Shown: positions 6,992 through 14,436, counted from the first letter of the stretch. The stretch is 31,073 bases of DNA from CAVSUR01 sp052143655 (GCA_052143655.1 JBKQSL010000282.1:1-31073); one strand, 5' to 3'. Notes: generated by a model from the letters alone, not told the origin. Translations and numbers: made by a program.

Positions 6992-7960
6992 TCATCCCCG
7001 CCGCGAGCGCCCGGACGGCACCGATGCGGACGGGCCGCCCGGTGCCGCGCCCGGCCGCGTGTCCCCGGCTGCCGCCGGCCTGGCTGTCCAGCCGCCCTGG
7101 GGCCCGGCATCCGGGCCGGCGCCCTGCCGCGGGCCAGCCGCCGCGGCCGCGCCGGAGCGCAGCCGCGCGAGACCCTCGGCGCCGCCGTCTGGCGCGGTCA
7201 GCACCCAGGGGCCGTCCGCGGTGATCGCTACCGTGTGCTCGAAGTGCGCCGCCAGGCTGCCATCGGCGGTCAGCACGGTCCAGTCGTCATCGGCCAGCCG
7301 GGTCCGCGGCCGGCCCAGCACCAGCATCGGCTCGACGGCGAGGGCCATTCCCTCGGCCAGCCGCGGACCCCGGCCGGGCCTGCCGTAGTTAGGCACCGGC
7401 GGATCCATGTGCATGGCGGTGCCGATTCCGTGCCCGGTGTACTCTGCCACGATCCCGTACTGGCCGCTGGCCTCGGCGCTGGCCTGCACCGCCGCCGAGA
7501 TATCGGTCAGCCGGCCGCCCGGCACGGCGCGGGCCAGGCCTGCCCACAGCGCCCGCTCGCAGGCGTCGAGCAGCGCGGCTGCCTCCGCAGGGACCTCGCC
7601 GACCGCGATGGTGACCGCCGCGTCGCCGTGCCAGCCGCCGACGATCGCGCCGCAGTCGATCGACAGCAGGTCCCCGGCTGCGATGGTGACCGCAGGGCTG
7701 GGGATGCCGTGCACGATCTCGTCGTTGACCGAGGTGCAGATCGTCGCGGGGTATCCGTGATAGCCGAGGAACGACGGGGTGGCGCCGGCGCCGCGGATCT
7801 GCTGCTCGGCGAGCGCATCGAGTTCGGCAGTGCTGATGCCCGGCTCGGCGGCGGCGGCCACGGCCCGCAGCGTGCCCGCCACAACCAGCCCGGCCTCGCG
7901 CATGATCGCAAGCTGGCCGGGAGTCTTGATCTCGATCGGCGGTTCCGGCCGCACTCTCAT
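6992..7960 (-). CDS. map: Methionine aminopeptidase, type I
   Basis: This enzyme removes the initiator Met from new proteins after deformylation. All five metal ligands of the pita-bread fold are visible: Asp102 (SIDCGA), Asp113 (WHGDAAV), His177 (YTGHGIG), Glu210 (AVEPML) and Glu241 (FEHTVAI). His84 (EIVHGIPS) matches the substrate-binding His. The core ends near residue 268. About 55 more residues of Gly/Ala/Pro/Arg give a total of 322, longer than the usual 255-290. There is no N-terminal zinc-finger extension. ATG start. It follows adk by 163 bp and its stop leads directly into the ribosome site of the DUF1707 gene. Confidence 0.96.
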   Translation of the reverse strand: MRVRPEPPIEIKTPGQLAIMREAGLVVAGTLRAVAAAAEPGISTAELDALAEQQIRGAGATPSFLGYHGYPATICTSVNDEIVHGIPSPAVTIAAGDLLSIDCGAIVGGWHGDAAVTIAVGEVPAEAAALLDACERALWAGLARAVPGGRLTDISAAVQASAEASGQYGIVAEYTGHGIGTAMHMDPPVPNYGRPGRGPRLAEGMALAVEPMLVLGRPRTRLADDDWTVLTADGSLAAHFEHTVAITADGPWVLTAPDGGAEGLARLRSGAAAAAGPRQGAGPDAGPQGGWTARPAAAGDTRPGAAPGGPSASVPSGRSRRG

Positions 7961-8087
7961 CCGCGCCTCCCGTGCGCCCTACGTCACTTCCACCGTACCT
8001 GTCCGCACTGGCGCTCCCGCGTCCCGAGCAAGGCTGCCAGGGGCGTCAGCGCCGCCGGTGACCGCGGCTGCGGGCGGGGCGAGCCGC

Positions 8088-8103
8088 CCCGGCGCGCGCC
8101 GGG
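8088..8103 (-). terminator. Palindrome in the adk-map gap
   Basis: A perfect 16-bp palindrome (CCCGGCGCGCGCCGGG) lies 20 bases after the adk stop in a 163-bp gap, next to a second stem (GGGGCG, AGC, CGCCCC). On the minus strand a TACGGT element nearer to map could be a minus-10 box, without a convincing minus-35. The gap may hold a partial terminator and a weak map promoter. Confidence 0.3.
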
Positions 8104-8123
8104 CCCGCCGGCAGCCGGGCGGG

Positions 8124-8777
8124 TCAGCTGATGAAGCGGCGCAGCGCCGACAGCGACCGGTCGGTGATCTCGTCCACCGGCCCGGTGGCGTCGATTCCCA
8201 GCAGGATCCCCTCGTCGGCGTAGAACGAGATCAGCGGCGCGGTCTGCTGCTGATAGACGTCGAGCCGGTGCCGGATGGTCTCCTCCCGGTCGTCGTCGCG
8301 CTGGAACAGGTCGCCGCCGCACTCATCGCATGTCTCCGGCCGCGACGGCGGGTCGAACAGCACGTGCCAGATGTGCCCGCAGCGGCGGCAGGTGCGCCGG
8401 CCCGACAGCCGCCGTACTACCTCGTCGTCGTCGACGACTAGTTCCAGCACGATGTCCAGCCGGGTGCCGGTGTCCGCGAGCATCTTCTTCAGCGTCTCGG
8501 CCTGCGGGACGTTGCGGGGAAAGCCATCGAGCAGGAAGCCGGCCTGCGCGTCGTCCTCCTGCAGGCGGCTGTCGACCATCGCGATCGTGACCTCGTCCGG
8601 CACCAGGTCGCCGCGGTCCATGAACGCCTTGGCCCGGCGGCCCAGATCCGTTCCGTGAGTCACGTTGTACCGGAAGATATCCCCGGTCGAGATCTTCGGG
8701 ACGGCCAGGTGGGAGGCGATGAACTGGGCCTGGGTCCCCTTGCCCGCACCGGGGGGCCCGACGAGGACGATTCGCAC
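8124..8777 (-). CDS. adk: Adenylate kinase, zinc-LID form
   Basis: Adk interconverts ATP, ADP and AMP. The P-loop is GPPGAGKGT (residues 7-15), the AMP-binding region includes STGDIFR and the DGFPRN block, and the long LID domain carries Cys130, Cys133, Cys150 and Cys153 for structural zinc, as in many Gram-positive enzymes. The GTG start shares its first G with the TAG stop of secY (TAGTG), so the two are translationally coupled. 217 residues, normal for the long form. TGA stop. Confidence 0.97.
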   Translation of the reverse strand: MRIVLVGPPGAGKGTQAQFIASHLAVPKISTGDIFRYNVTHGTDLGRRAKAFMDRGDLVPDEVTIAMVDSRLQEDDAQAGFLLDGFPRNVPQAETLKKMLADTGTRLDIVLELVVDDDEVVRRLSGRRTCRRCGHIWHVLFDPPSRPETCDECGGDLFQRDDDREETIRHRLDVYQQQTAPLISFYADEGILLGIDATGPVDEITDRSLSALRRFIS

Positions 8778-10084
8778 TACCGCAGGAAGCCCTCGTAGTG
8801 GCGCTGCTGGAGTTGGCTCTCGATCTGCTTCACCGTGTCCAATCCCACTCCTACCGCGATCATGATGCTCGTCCCGCCGAGCGGGAACTGCGACGAGGCT
8901 CCGACCAGCCCGATCGCGACCATGGGGATCAGGGCTACCACGCCCAGGTACAGCGAGCCTGGTGCGGTGAGCCTGCTCAGCACGTAGCTCAGGTAGCCGG
9001 CCGTCGGCGCGCCCGGCCTGATGCCGGGGATGAAGCCGCCGTATTTCTTCATGTTGTCGGCCACCTCAGTAGGGTTGAAGGTGATCGACACGTAGAAGTA
9101 GGTGAAGAAGATGATCAGCACGAAGAACGTGATCATGTAATACGGGTCGTCCTGTACGGCCAGGTGCTGCTGCACCCAGGCCGACCAGCCGCTGGTGGCC
9201 GTGGACTTGCCGAACATCTGCGCGGCCAGGTACGGGATGTACAGCAGCGACGACGCGAAGATGACCGGGATGACACCGGCCTGGTTGACCTTCAGCGGGA
9301 TGTAGGTCGAGGTGCCGCCGTACATCTTGCGGCCGACCATCCGCTTGGCGTACTGCACCGGGATCCGGCGCTGCGCCTGTTCCATGAACGCCACGAACGC
9401 GATGACCGCCACGCCGACGATCAGCACGAGCGTGAAGACGAACGTGCCCTTGCCCAGGTAGATCCGCTCCAGCTCGCCGGGGATGACCGCGATCACCTGA
9501 GTGAAGATCATCAGGGACATGCCGTTGCCGACGCCCCGGTCGGTGATCAGCTCGCCCAGCCACATGATCACCGCGGTGCCGGCGGTCATGCAGATGACCA
9601 TGGTGCCGATCGTGAACACCGAGTCGTTCGGGATCAGCGGCTTGGAGCAGTTGCCGAGCAGGGTGCCGTTACGGGCGAGGGCGACGATCCCGGTGGACTG
9701 CAGGATCGCCAGCCCGACCGTGAGGTAGCGGGTGTACTGGGTGATCTTGGCCTGGCCGGACTGGCCCTCCTGGCGCAGCGTCTCCAGCCGGGGGATCACC
9801 ACGGCGAGCAGCTGCAGGATGATGCTCGCGGTGATGTAGGGCATGATGCCGAGCGCGAACACGGTCAGCTTGAGCAGCGCGCCGCCGCTGAACAGGTTGA
9901 CCAGCTGCAGTACGCCGCCGCTGCTGTTAGAGGCGACACCGAGGCAGTAGCTGACGTTCTTCTGCGACACCCCGGGCGTCGGCAGCGTCGAGCCGAGCCG
10001 GAACACCGCGATGATGAAAAGCGTAAACAGCAGCTTCTTGCGCAGGTCGGGCGTCCGGAACGCCCGGATGAACGCGGTCAGCAT
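8777..10084 (-). CDS. secY: Preprotein translocase subunit SecY
   Basis: SecY is the membrane channel of the general secretory pathway, acting with SecE, SecG and SecA. The 435 residues contain ten hydrophobic segments. The first block is MLTAFIRAFRTPDLRKKLLF; the plug-region pattern PTPGV, the cytoplasmic loop RRIPVQYAKRMVGRK and the C-terminal QLQQRHYEGFLR are all typical. ATG start with GAGGA upstream. It is separated from rplO by 205 bp, wider than most junctions here, with a hairpin and a possible promoter. It ends in TAG overlapping the adk GTG. Confidence 0.98.
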   Translation of the reverse strand: MLTAFIRAFRTPDLRKKLLFTLFIIAVFRLGSTLPTPGVSQKNVSYCLGVASNSSGGVLQLVNLFSGGALLKLTVFALGIMPYITASIILQLLAVVIPRLETLRQEGQSGQAKITQYTRYLTVGLAILQSTGIVALARNGTLLGNCSKPLIPNDSVFTIGTMVICMTAGTAVIMWLGELITDRGVGNGMSLMIFTQVIAVIPGELERIYLGKGTFVFTLVLIVGVAVIAFVAFMEQAQRRIPVQYAKRMVGRKMYGGTSTYIPLKVNQAGVIPVIFASSLLYIPYLAAQMFGKSTATSGWSAWVQQHLAVQDDPYYMITFFVLIIFFTYFYVSITFNPTEVADNMKKYGGFIPGIRPGAPTAGYLSYVLSRLTAPGSLYLGVVALIPMVAIGLVGASSQFPLGGTSIMIAVGVGLDTVKQIESQLQQRHYEGFLR

Positions 10085-10169
10085 GCGCCGTCCTCAGATC
10101 GTTGGGTCAACGTCAGCGGCTGCCTGCGGCCCGGGCAGGACCGGCCGCGGGCGCACGACGTGCTCCCGC

Positions 10170-10175
10170 AGTCTA
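10170..10175 (-). promoter_or_regulatory. Candidate minus-10 box for secY
   Basis: On the minus strand TAGACT fits the TANNNT pattern and lies about 85 bases before the secY ATG. The best minus-35 at 18 bp is TGTCGG, which is weak. It is offered only because the rplO-secY gap is long and contains a terminator-like hairpin upstream. Confidence 0.22.
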
Positions 10176-10231
10176 ACGTGCCGGGGCAGGTCCGACAGCC
10201 CGCTGCGACGGCGCCGGCCCGGCTGCGCGCG

Positions 10232-10265
10232 CCTCAGGCCGGGCCGGGAACGGCCTGGCCTGAGG
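10232..10265 (-). terminator. Hairpin between rplO and secY
   Basis: Arms 10232-10245 and 10252-10265 pair over 14 positions (CCTCAGGCCGGGCC with GGCCTGGCCTGAGG) with one G-T wobble, around a six-base loop. It begins 24 bases after the rplO stop. There is no U tract, so it may be an incomplete terminator or attenuator separating the spc genes from secY-adk-map. Confidence 0.5.
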
Positions 10266-10289
10266 CGTGCAGGCGGCGCGGCGGCCACG

Positions 10290-10781
10290 TCACAGCTCGG
10301 TGGTGCTACCGCCGGCCGCAGTGATCTTCTCCGCCGCCGAGGCGGAGAACGCATGCGCGGAAACCCGCAGCGGCACGGTCAGGTCGCCCTGGCCGAGCAC
10401 CTTCACCGGCTCGCCGGGCCGGACCGCGCCCCGGGCCACCAGGTCCTCCGGCGTCACGTCGCCGCCGTCCGGGTACAGCGCGGCGAGCCGGCCGGTGTTC
10501 ACCACCTGGTAGGTGGTCTTGAACCGCAGGTTCGAGAAGCCCTTGAGCTTGGGCAGCCGCCGGTGCAGCGGCATCTGGCCGCCCTCGAACGCGGCCGAGA
10601 CCTGGGTGCGGGCCTTGCTGCCCTTGGTGCCGCGGCCCGCGGTCTTGCCCTTGGACGCCTCGCCGCGGCCGAGCCGGGTGCGGGCCGTGCGCGCGCCGGG
10701 CGCAGGCCGCAGATGGTGGATCTTCAGCCCGGCCTGGCCGCCCGGCGCGGCGCCAGCGTCGGTACCTTGCGTGTCTGCCAT
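10290..10781 (-). CDS. rplO: 50S ribosomal protein L15
   Basis: L15 is a core assembly protein of the large subunit. The 163 residues show a Gly/Arg/Lys-rich N-terminal extension (LKIHHLRPAPGARTARTRLG, then GKTAGRGTKGSKAR) that penetrates 23S rRNA, followed by GGQMPLHRRLPKLKGF and a globular C-terminal domain. The first 18 residues (Gly/Ala/Thr) extend beyond most homologues. ATG start one base after the rpmD stop, so coupled. TGA stop. Confidence 0.97.
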   Translation of the reverse strand: MADTQGTDAGAAPGGQAGLKIHHLRPAPGARTARTRLGRGEASKGKTAGRGTKGSKARTQVSAAFEGGQMPLHRRLPKLKGFSNLRFKTTYQVVNTGRLAALYPDGGDVTPEDLVARGAVRPGEPVKVLGQGDLTVPLRVSAHAFSASAAEKITAAGGSTTEL

Positions 10782-10782
10782 G

Positions 10783-10965
10783 TCAGTCGACTTCCTCCAC
10801 GGTGACCAGGTGGCGCACCGCCTGGATCATGCCGCGGATCTCGGGGCGGTCTGCCTTGATGACCGTGTCGCCTATCCGGTGCAGGCCCAGTGACCGCAGG
10901 CTGTCGCGCTGCGGCTGGCTGCCACCGATTTTGGACTTGGTCTGGGTGACCTTGAGCTGTGCCAT
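10783..10965 (-). CDS. rpmD: 50S ribosomal protein L30
   Basis: A 60-residue ferredoxin-like protein of the large subunit: MAQLKVTQTKSKIGG, then QRDSLRSLGLHRIGDTV and RGMIQAVRHLVTVEE, all family signatures. ATG start 13 bases after rpsE; its TGA stop is one base from the rplO start. Length and position between rpsE and rplO are standard for the spc operon. Confidence 0.97.
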   Translation of the reverse strand: MAQLKVTQTKSKIGGSQPQRDSLRSLGLHRIGDTVIKADRPEIRGMIQAVRHLVTVEEVD

Positions 10966-10978
10966 GTCGTGCTCCCGC

Positions 10979-11599
10979 TCAGCTGTTTCCGGACGCAGGG
11001 GCGCTGGCCGCGGCCGCGCGGGCGCGCAGCATCGCCGCCGGGGCGACGTGCTCGATCGGCAGCCCGCGCCGGGCCGCGATCTCCTCGGGCCGGGACAGGC
11101 TCTTCAGCGCCGCGACGGTCGCGTGCACGACGTTGATCGGGTTCGACGAGCCGAGCGAGCGCGACAGCACGTCGTGGATGCCCGCGCACTCCAGCACGGC
11201 GCGCACCGGGCCGCCGGCGATCACGCCGGTACCGGGGCTGGCCGGCTTGAGCAGGACCACGCCTGCCGACTCCTCGCCCTGCACGGTGTGCGGGATCGTG
11301 CCGCCGATCCTGGGCACCTTGAAGAAGGCCTTCTTCGCCGCTTCCACACCCTTGGCGATCGCGGCGGGAACCTCCTTGGCCTTGCCGTAGCCGACTCCGA
11401 CCATCCCGTTGCCGTCACCCACCACGACCAGCGCGGTGAAGCTGAACCGCCGGCCGCCCTGGACGACCTTGGCGACCCGGTTGATCGCGACGACGCGCTC
11501 GGTGTAGGCGGTGCCCTTGTCGGCCGCGCCGCCGCGGCGGTCATCCCGCCGGTCGCGCCGTTCGCCGCCGCCGGAGCCGCGCCGCGCGGTTGCTGCCAT
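10979..11599 (-). CDS. rpsE: 30S ribosomal protein S5
   Basis: S5 contributes to decoding fidelity, helicase activity at the mRNA entry and spectinomycin binding. The 206-residue protein has a Gly/Arg/Asp-rich N-terminus, the double-stranded RNA-binding-like fold (RVVAINRVAKVVQGGRRFSF, VVVGDGNGMVGVGYGKAKEV) and the conserved SSNPINVVHATVAALKSL. The frame is open further upstream to 11794 inside rplR, but ATG 11599 matches homologues and has GAGAGG nearby. That ATG shares bases with the TGA of a 43-codon frame that spans back to rplR. Ala-rich C-terminus, TGA stop. Confidence 0.97.
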   Translation of the reverse strand: MAATARRGSGGGERRDRRDDRRGGAADKGTAYTERVVAINRVAKVVQGGRRFSFTALVVVGDGNGMVGVGYGKAKEVPAAIAKGVEAAKKAFFKVPRIGGTIPHTVQGEESAGVVLLKPASPGTGVIAGGPVRAVLECAGIHDVLSRSLGSSNPINVVHATVAALKSLSRPEEIAARRGLPIEHVAPAAMLRARAAAASAPASGNS

Positions 11600-11730
11600 C
11601 AGGAATTCCTCTCTATTGCCCCGGAGAACCATCCCCGGGATTCCCCGCTGCGGCCGGCCTGGGCCGGCGTTGCCGGCCGCGGCGTCCGGCCCGGGAGCAG
11701 GACTGCTTGGGTGCTCATTACCGTGCTCAT
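11599..11730 (-). CDS. Possible 43-codon bridging ORF between rplR and rpsE
   Basis: The frame starts with ATG overlapping the rplR stop (TAATG) and ends with TGA overlapping the rpsE start (TGATG), so it fills the 130-bp gap exactly. It begins MSTVMSTQAVLL and ends FSGAIERNS. The opening repeats MSTV/MSTQ because of an 11-bp duplication at the rplR stop. I know no homologue. Single-base overlaps at both ends are what translational coupling would need, but in GC-rich DNA open frames of this length are common. It may be only a spacer that stays open, and there is no independent evidence for the peptide. Confidence 0.3.
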   Translation of the reverse strand: MSTVMSTQAVLLPGRTPRPATPAQAGRSGESRGWFSGAIERNS

Positions 11731-11733
11731 TAC
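11711..11733 (-). repeat. 11-bp tandem duplication at the rplR stop
   Basis: GTGCTCATTAC occurs at 11711-11721 and 11723-11733, a period of 12. On the minus strand this doubles the TAATGAGCAC sequence, giving two consecutive TAATGA stop/start motifs at the end of rplR. The 130-bp gap also contains a 9-bp perfect stem (11650-11658 with 11672-11680). Confidence 0.8.
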
Positions 11734-12128
11734 AGGGCCAGGCCACCCTCGCGCGCGCCGTCGGCGAGCGCGGCGATCCGGCCGTGGTAGGCATGCCCGC
11801 CGCGGTCGAGCACCACCGCGGTGACGCCGGCCTGCGCCGCGCGCTCCGCGATCAGCGCCCCGACCTGGCGGGCCTTGGCGGTCTTGTCGCCCTCCGCGGT
11901 GCGGATGGACTGCTCCAGGGTCGAGGCCGCCGCGAGCGTGGTGCCCGAGACGTCGTCGACCAGCTGCACGAAGATGTTGCGCGCCGAGCGGGTGACCACC
12001 AGCCGCGGCCGCGCCGGGCTGCCGTGGACCTTCTTGCGCACCCGCAGGTGGCGGCGCTGGCGCGCGGAGATGCGCACCGCGGTCCTGCCTGTGACGTGCC
12101 CGTGCGCGCGGGTCTTGGTGCCAGGCAT
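11730..12128 (-). CDS. rplR: 50S ribosomal protein L18
   Basis: L18 binds 5S rRNA with L5. The 132 residues contain RQRRHLRVRKKVHGSPARPRL, SARNIFVQLVDD and the C-terminal DRGGHAYHGRIAALADGARE signature. The N-terminus is extended by about 20 residues compared with E. coli L18. ATG start three bases after rplF; TAA stop, duplicated nearby by a 12-bp-period repeat. Confidence 0.97.
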   Translation of the reverse strand: MPGTKTRAHGHVTGRTAVRISARQRRHLRVRKKVHGSPARPRLVVTRSARNIFVQLVDDVSGTTLAAASTLEQSIRTAEGDKTAKARQVGALIAERAAQAGVTAVVLDRGGHAYHGRIAALADGAREGGLAL

Positions 12129-12131
12129 CGG

Positions 12132-12668
12132 TTACCTCCCGGCCTTTCCGGCCTTGCGGCGGATCTGCTCGCCCTGGTACCGCACGCCCTTGCCCTTGTA
12201 CGGGTCGGGCTTGCGGAGCTTACGGATATTGGCAGCCACCTCGCCGACCTGCTGCTTGTCGATCCCCTCGACGATGAACCTGGTCGGCGACTCGACCCGG
12301 AACGTGATTCCGTCGGGGGCGCGCACCGGCACCGGGTGGCTGTAGCCGAGCGCGAACTCCAGGTCCCTGCCGCGGGCCTGGACCCGGTAGCCGACGCCGA
12401 CGATCTCCAGCGTCTTGCGGAATCCGTCGGTGACGCCGGTGACCATGTTGGCGATCAGCGACCGGGACAGGCCGTGCAGCGCGCGGATCTCGCCCTCGTC
12501 GCTGGGCCGGGTGACGGTGATCGTGCCGTCGGACTGGCTGACCTCGATCGGCGCCGCGACCTCCAGCGACAGGGTGCCCTTCGGGCCCTTGACGATGACC
12601 TGGCGGCCGTCGATCGTGACGTCGACGCCCTGGGGTACGACGACCGGCATGCGTCCGATTCGTGACAT
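12132..12668 (-). CDS. rplF: 50S ribosomal protein L6
   Basis: L6 lies near the factor-binding site of the large subunit. The 178 residues start MSRIGRMPVVVPQGVDVTIDG and end with the signature PDPYKGKGVRYQGEQIRRKAGKAGR; two similar domains are present as in the family. ATG start 11 bases after rpsH, TAA stop three bases before rplR. Length is standard. Confidence 0.98.
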   Translation of the reverse strand: MSRIGRMPVVVPQGVDVTIDGRQVIVKGPKGTLSLEVAAPIEVSQSDGTITVTRPSDEGEIRALHGLSRSLIANMVTGVTDGFRKTLEIVGVGYRVQARGRDLEFALGYSHPVPVRAPDGITFRVESPTRFIVEGIDKQQVGEVAANIRKLRKPDPYKGKGVRYQGEQIRRKAGKAGR

Positions 12669-12679
12669 CGCGGGCCTCC

Positions 12680-13078
12680 CTACCAGACGTAGGCGAGGAC
12701 TTCCCCGCCCACGCCCTTCTTCTTGGCCTGCTTGTCGGTCATCAGCCCGGACGACGTGGAGAGGATCGCCACGCCCAGGCCGCCCAGCACCCGCGGCAGG
12801 TTGTCCTTGCGCGCGTACACCCGCAGGCCCGGCTTGGAAACCCGCTTGAGGCCGGCGATCGACCGCTCGCGGGTCGGGCCGTACTTCAGCGCGAGGATGA
12901 GGTTCCTGCCGACCTCCGCATCCTCAACGCGCCATCCCGCGATGTAGCCCTCCTGCTGGAGGATCTCGGCGATGTTCACCTTGATCTTGGAATGCGGCAT
13001 CGACACGGCGTCGTGATAAGCCGAGTTGGCGTTGCGCAGCCTGGTCAGCATGTCTGCGACCGGGTCAGTCATGGTCAT
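12680..13078 (-). CDS. rpsH: 30S ribosomal protein S8
   Basis: S8 binds the central domain of 16S rRNA and in E. coli represses the spc operon by binding its own mRNA. The 132 residues begin MTMTDPVADMLTRLRNANSA and finish with the conserved LSTSSGLMTDKQAKKKGVGGEV and YVW. A second in-frame ATG two codons in (MTDP) is possible. GGAGGG lies about 13 bases upstream. A long 159-bp gap with two stems precedes it. TAG stop. Confidence 0.98.
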   Translation of the reverse strand: MTMTDPVADMLTRLRNANSAYHDAVSMPHSKIKVNIAEILQQEGYIAGWRVEDAEVGRNLILALKYGPTRERSIAGLKRVSKPGLRVYARKDNLPRVLGGLGVAILSTSSGLMTDKQAKKKGVGGEVLAYVW

Positions 13079-13131
13079 GGCCTGGTGGCCCTCCTCGCCG
13101 CGGTTTCCCGCAGGACCTGCGGCGTGGTCAG

Positions 13132-13229
13132 TGGGCGCCGTCGGCGCCCAGGTGGATCTTCTGGCCGGCGCTCGCGCGCCGGGTGCTTGGCTGCAGCCGG
13201 TTACCGCTGCCTGCCGCGGTGTCCGGCTG
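13132..13229 (-). promoter_or_regulatory. Two stem-loops in the rpsN-rpsH gap
   Basis: The 159-bp gap holds a perfect 8-bp stem with three-base loop (13132-13139 with 13143-13150, TGGGCGCC) and a second stem (13194-13200 with 13223-13229 plus 13203-13207 with 13216-13220) with a 2x2 internal loop. Their place directly before rpsH suggests RNA-level control, but I cannot show that either resembles the S8 target of E. coli. A 35-codon frame from GTG 13235 to TGA 13128 is also open; I do not call it a gene. Confidence 0.35.
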
Positions 13230-13237
13230 CGGCACGG

Positions 13238-13423
13238 TTACCAGCTGGACTTGGTGATGCCCGGCAGCTCGCCGCGGTGCGCCATCGACCGGAAGCAGAT
13301 CCGGCACAGGCCGAACCGCTTGTAGACGGCACGCGGGCGCCCGCACCGGGAGCACCGGGTGTAGCCGCGCACCTTGTACTTCGGGGTGCGCTTGGCCTTG
13401 GCGATCAGGCTCTTCTTCGCCAC
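13238..13423 (-). CDS. rpsN: 30S ribosomal protein S14, zinc-binding type Z
   Basis: The short 61-residue form with Cys24, Cys27, Cys40 and Cys43 (RCSRCGRPR and GLCRICFRS) coordinating zinc, ending AHRGELPGITKSSW. S14 is in the 30S head next to S3 and S10. This is the zinc-dependent version; organisms often keep a longer zinc-free paralogue elsewhere. GTG start three bases after rplE, TAA stop. Confidence 0.98.
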   Translation of the reverse strand: MAKKSLIAKAKRTPKYKVRGYTRCSRCGRPRAVYKRFGLCRICFRSMAHRGELPGITKSSW

Positions 13424-13426
13424 TGG

Positions 13427-14062
13427 TCAGTTCTCCTTGAACGGGAAGCCCAGGCGCCGCAGCAGCGAGCGGCCCTCGGCGTCGTTGGTCGCGGTCGTGA
13501 CGATGGTCACGTCCATGCCGCGCTGCCGGTCCACCTGATCGGGGTTGATCTCGTGGAACATCAGCTGCTCGGTCAGCCCGAAGGTGTAGTTGCCGCGGCC
13601 GTCGAACTGGCGGTCCGACAGTCCGCGGAAGTCGCGGATCCGGGGCAGCGCGAGGGACAGCAGCCGGTCGCAGAACTCCCACATCCGGTCGCCGCGCAGC
13701 GTGACGTGCGCGCCGATCGGCATGCCCTCGCGCAGCTTGAACTGCGCGATCGACTTGCGGGCGCGGGCCACGGCCGGCTTCTGCCCGGTGATGATCGCCA
13801 GGTCCCGCACGGCGCCCTCGATGAGCTTGGCGTCCCGCGCAGCCTCGCCGACGCCCATGTTGACGACGATCTTGGACAGGCCGGGGACCTGCATGACGTT
13901 CGGGTGCCCGAACTCCTCGCGCAGCGCGGGCGCGATCTCGCTCAGGTACCGCTCCTTGAGCCGGGGCCGGGGGTGGCTGGCGCTGCCATCCGCGGCGGCC
14001 CCGTCGGCGGCAGCGGAGCCCGCCGCGTCGGCGTCGGGCTGCCGGGTCTTGGTCGCAGCCAT
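13427..14062 (-). CDS. rplE: 50S ribosomal protein L5
   Basis: L5 binds 5S rRNA in the central protuberance and contacts S13. Core from about residue 32: RPRLKERYLSEIAPALREEF, NVMQVPGLSKIVVNMGVGEA, and the C-terminal MDVTIVTTATNDAEGRSLLRRLGFPF. The first 31 residues are an Ala/Asp/Gly/Ser-rich extension absent from short homologues. ATG start overlaps the rplX stop (TGATG). 211 residues, TGA stop. Confidence 0.97.
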   Translation of the reverse strand: MAATKTRQPDADAAGSAAADGAAADGSASHPRPRLKERYLSEIAPALREEFGHPNVMQVPGLSKIVVNMGVGEAARDAKLIEGAVRDLAIITGQKPAVARARKSIAQFKLREGMPIGAHVTLRGDRMWEFCDRLLSLALPRIRDFRGLSDRQFDGRGNYTFGLTEQLMFHEINPDQVDRQRGMDVTIVTTATNDAEGRSLLRRLGFPFKEN

Positions 14063-14436
14063 CAGACTTCCTTACCGCCCGGGCGGGTGACCCGGACCTT
14101 CTTGTTGTCCTCGTCGCGCCGGTAGCCGGCCCGGACGGCGTTCTTGGTCTCCGGGTCGATCAGCGCGACGTTGCTCACGTGGATCAGCGCCTCCTGGTGG
14201 ACGATGCCGCCCTCCTTGGCACCGCGCTGGCCCTGGTAGTTCACCTTGGTGTTCTTCTTGATCATGTTGACGCCCTCGACAAGCACCTTCTGCCTGTCGG
14301 GGAACGCGGCGATCACGGTGCCCTCGCGGCCGTTGTCCTTGCCCGCGACGACGATCACGCGATCGCCCTTCTTGATCTTCATGGCGGGCGCCTTCCGCGG
14401 CTGGGCCTTGCCGGACGCAGCGGTCTTGCGAGCCAT
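14062..14436 (-). CDS. rplX: 50S ribosomal protein L24
   Basis: L24 initiates large-subunit assembly and sits at the tunnel exit. The KOW motif is KIKKGDRVIVVAGKDNGREG, followed by KVLVEGVNMIKKNTK and EGGIVHQEALIHVSNVAL. I chose ATG 14436, which overlaps the rplN stop as TGATG, over the preceding GTG (14439). About 18 N-terminal residues before the KOW motif are an extension. 124 residues, TGA stop overlapping rplE. Confidence 0.97.
   Translation of the reverse strand: MARKTAASGKAQPRKAPAMKIKKGDRVIVVAGKDNGREGTVIAAFPDRQKVLVEGVNMIKKNTKVNYQGQRGAKEGGIVHQEALIHVSNVALIDPETKNAVRAGYRRDEDNKKVRVTRPGGKEV

Noticed and set aside
10979..11794. S5 with a 65-residue N-terminal extension starting at 11794
   Set aside because: The extension overlaps the rplR 3' end and is not similar to S5; ATG 11599 has a good ribosome site and matches homologues.
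13128..13682. Minus-strand 184-codon frame overlapping rplE and rpsN
   Set aside because: It is out of frame with two certain ribosomal genes and has no domain; only its last 35 codons fall in the rpsN-rpsH spacer.
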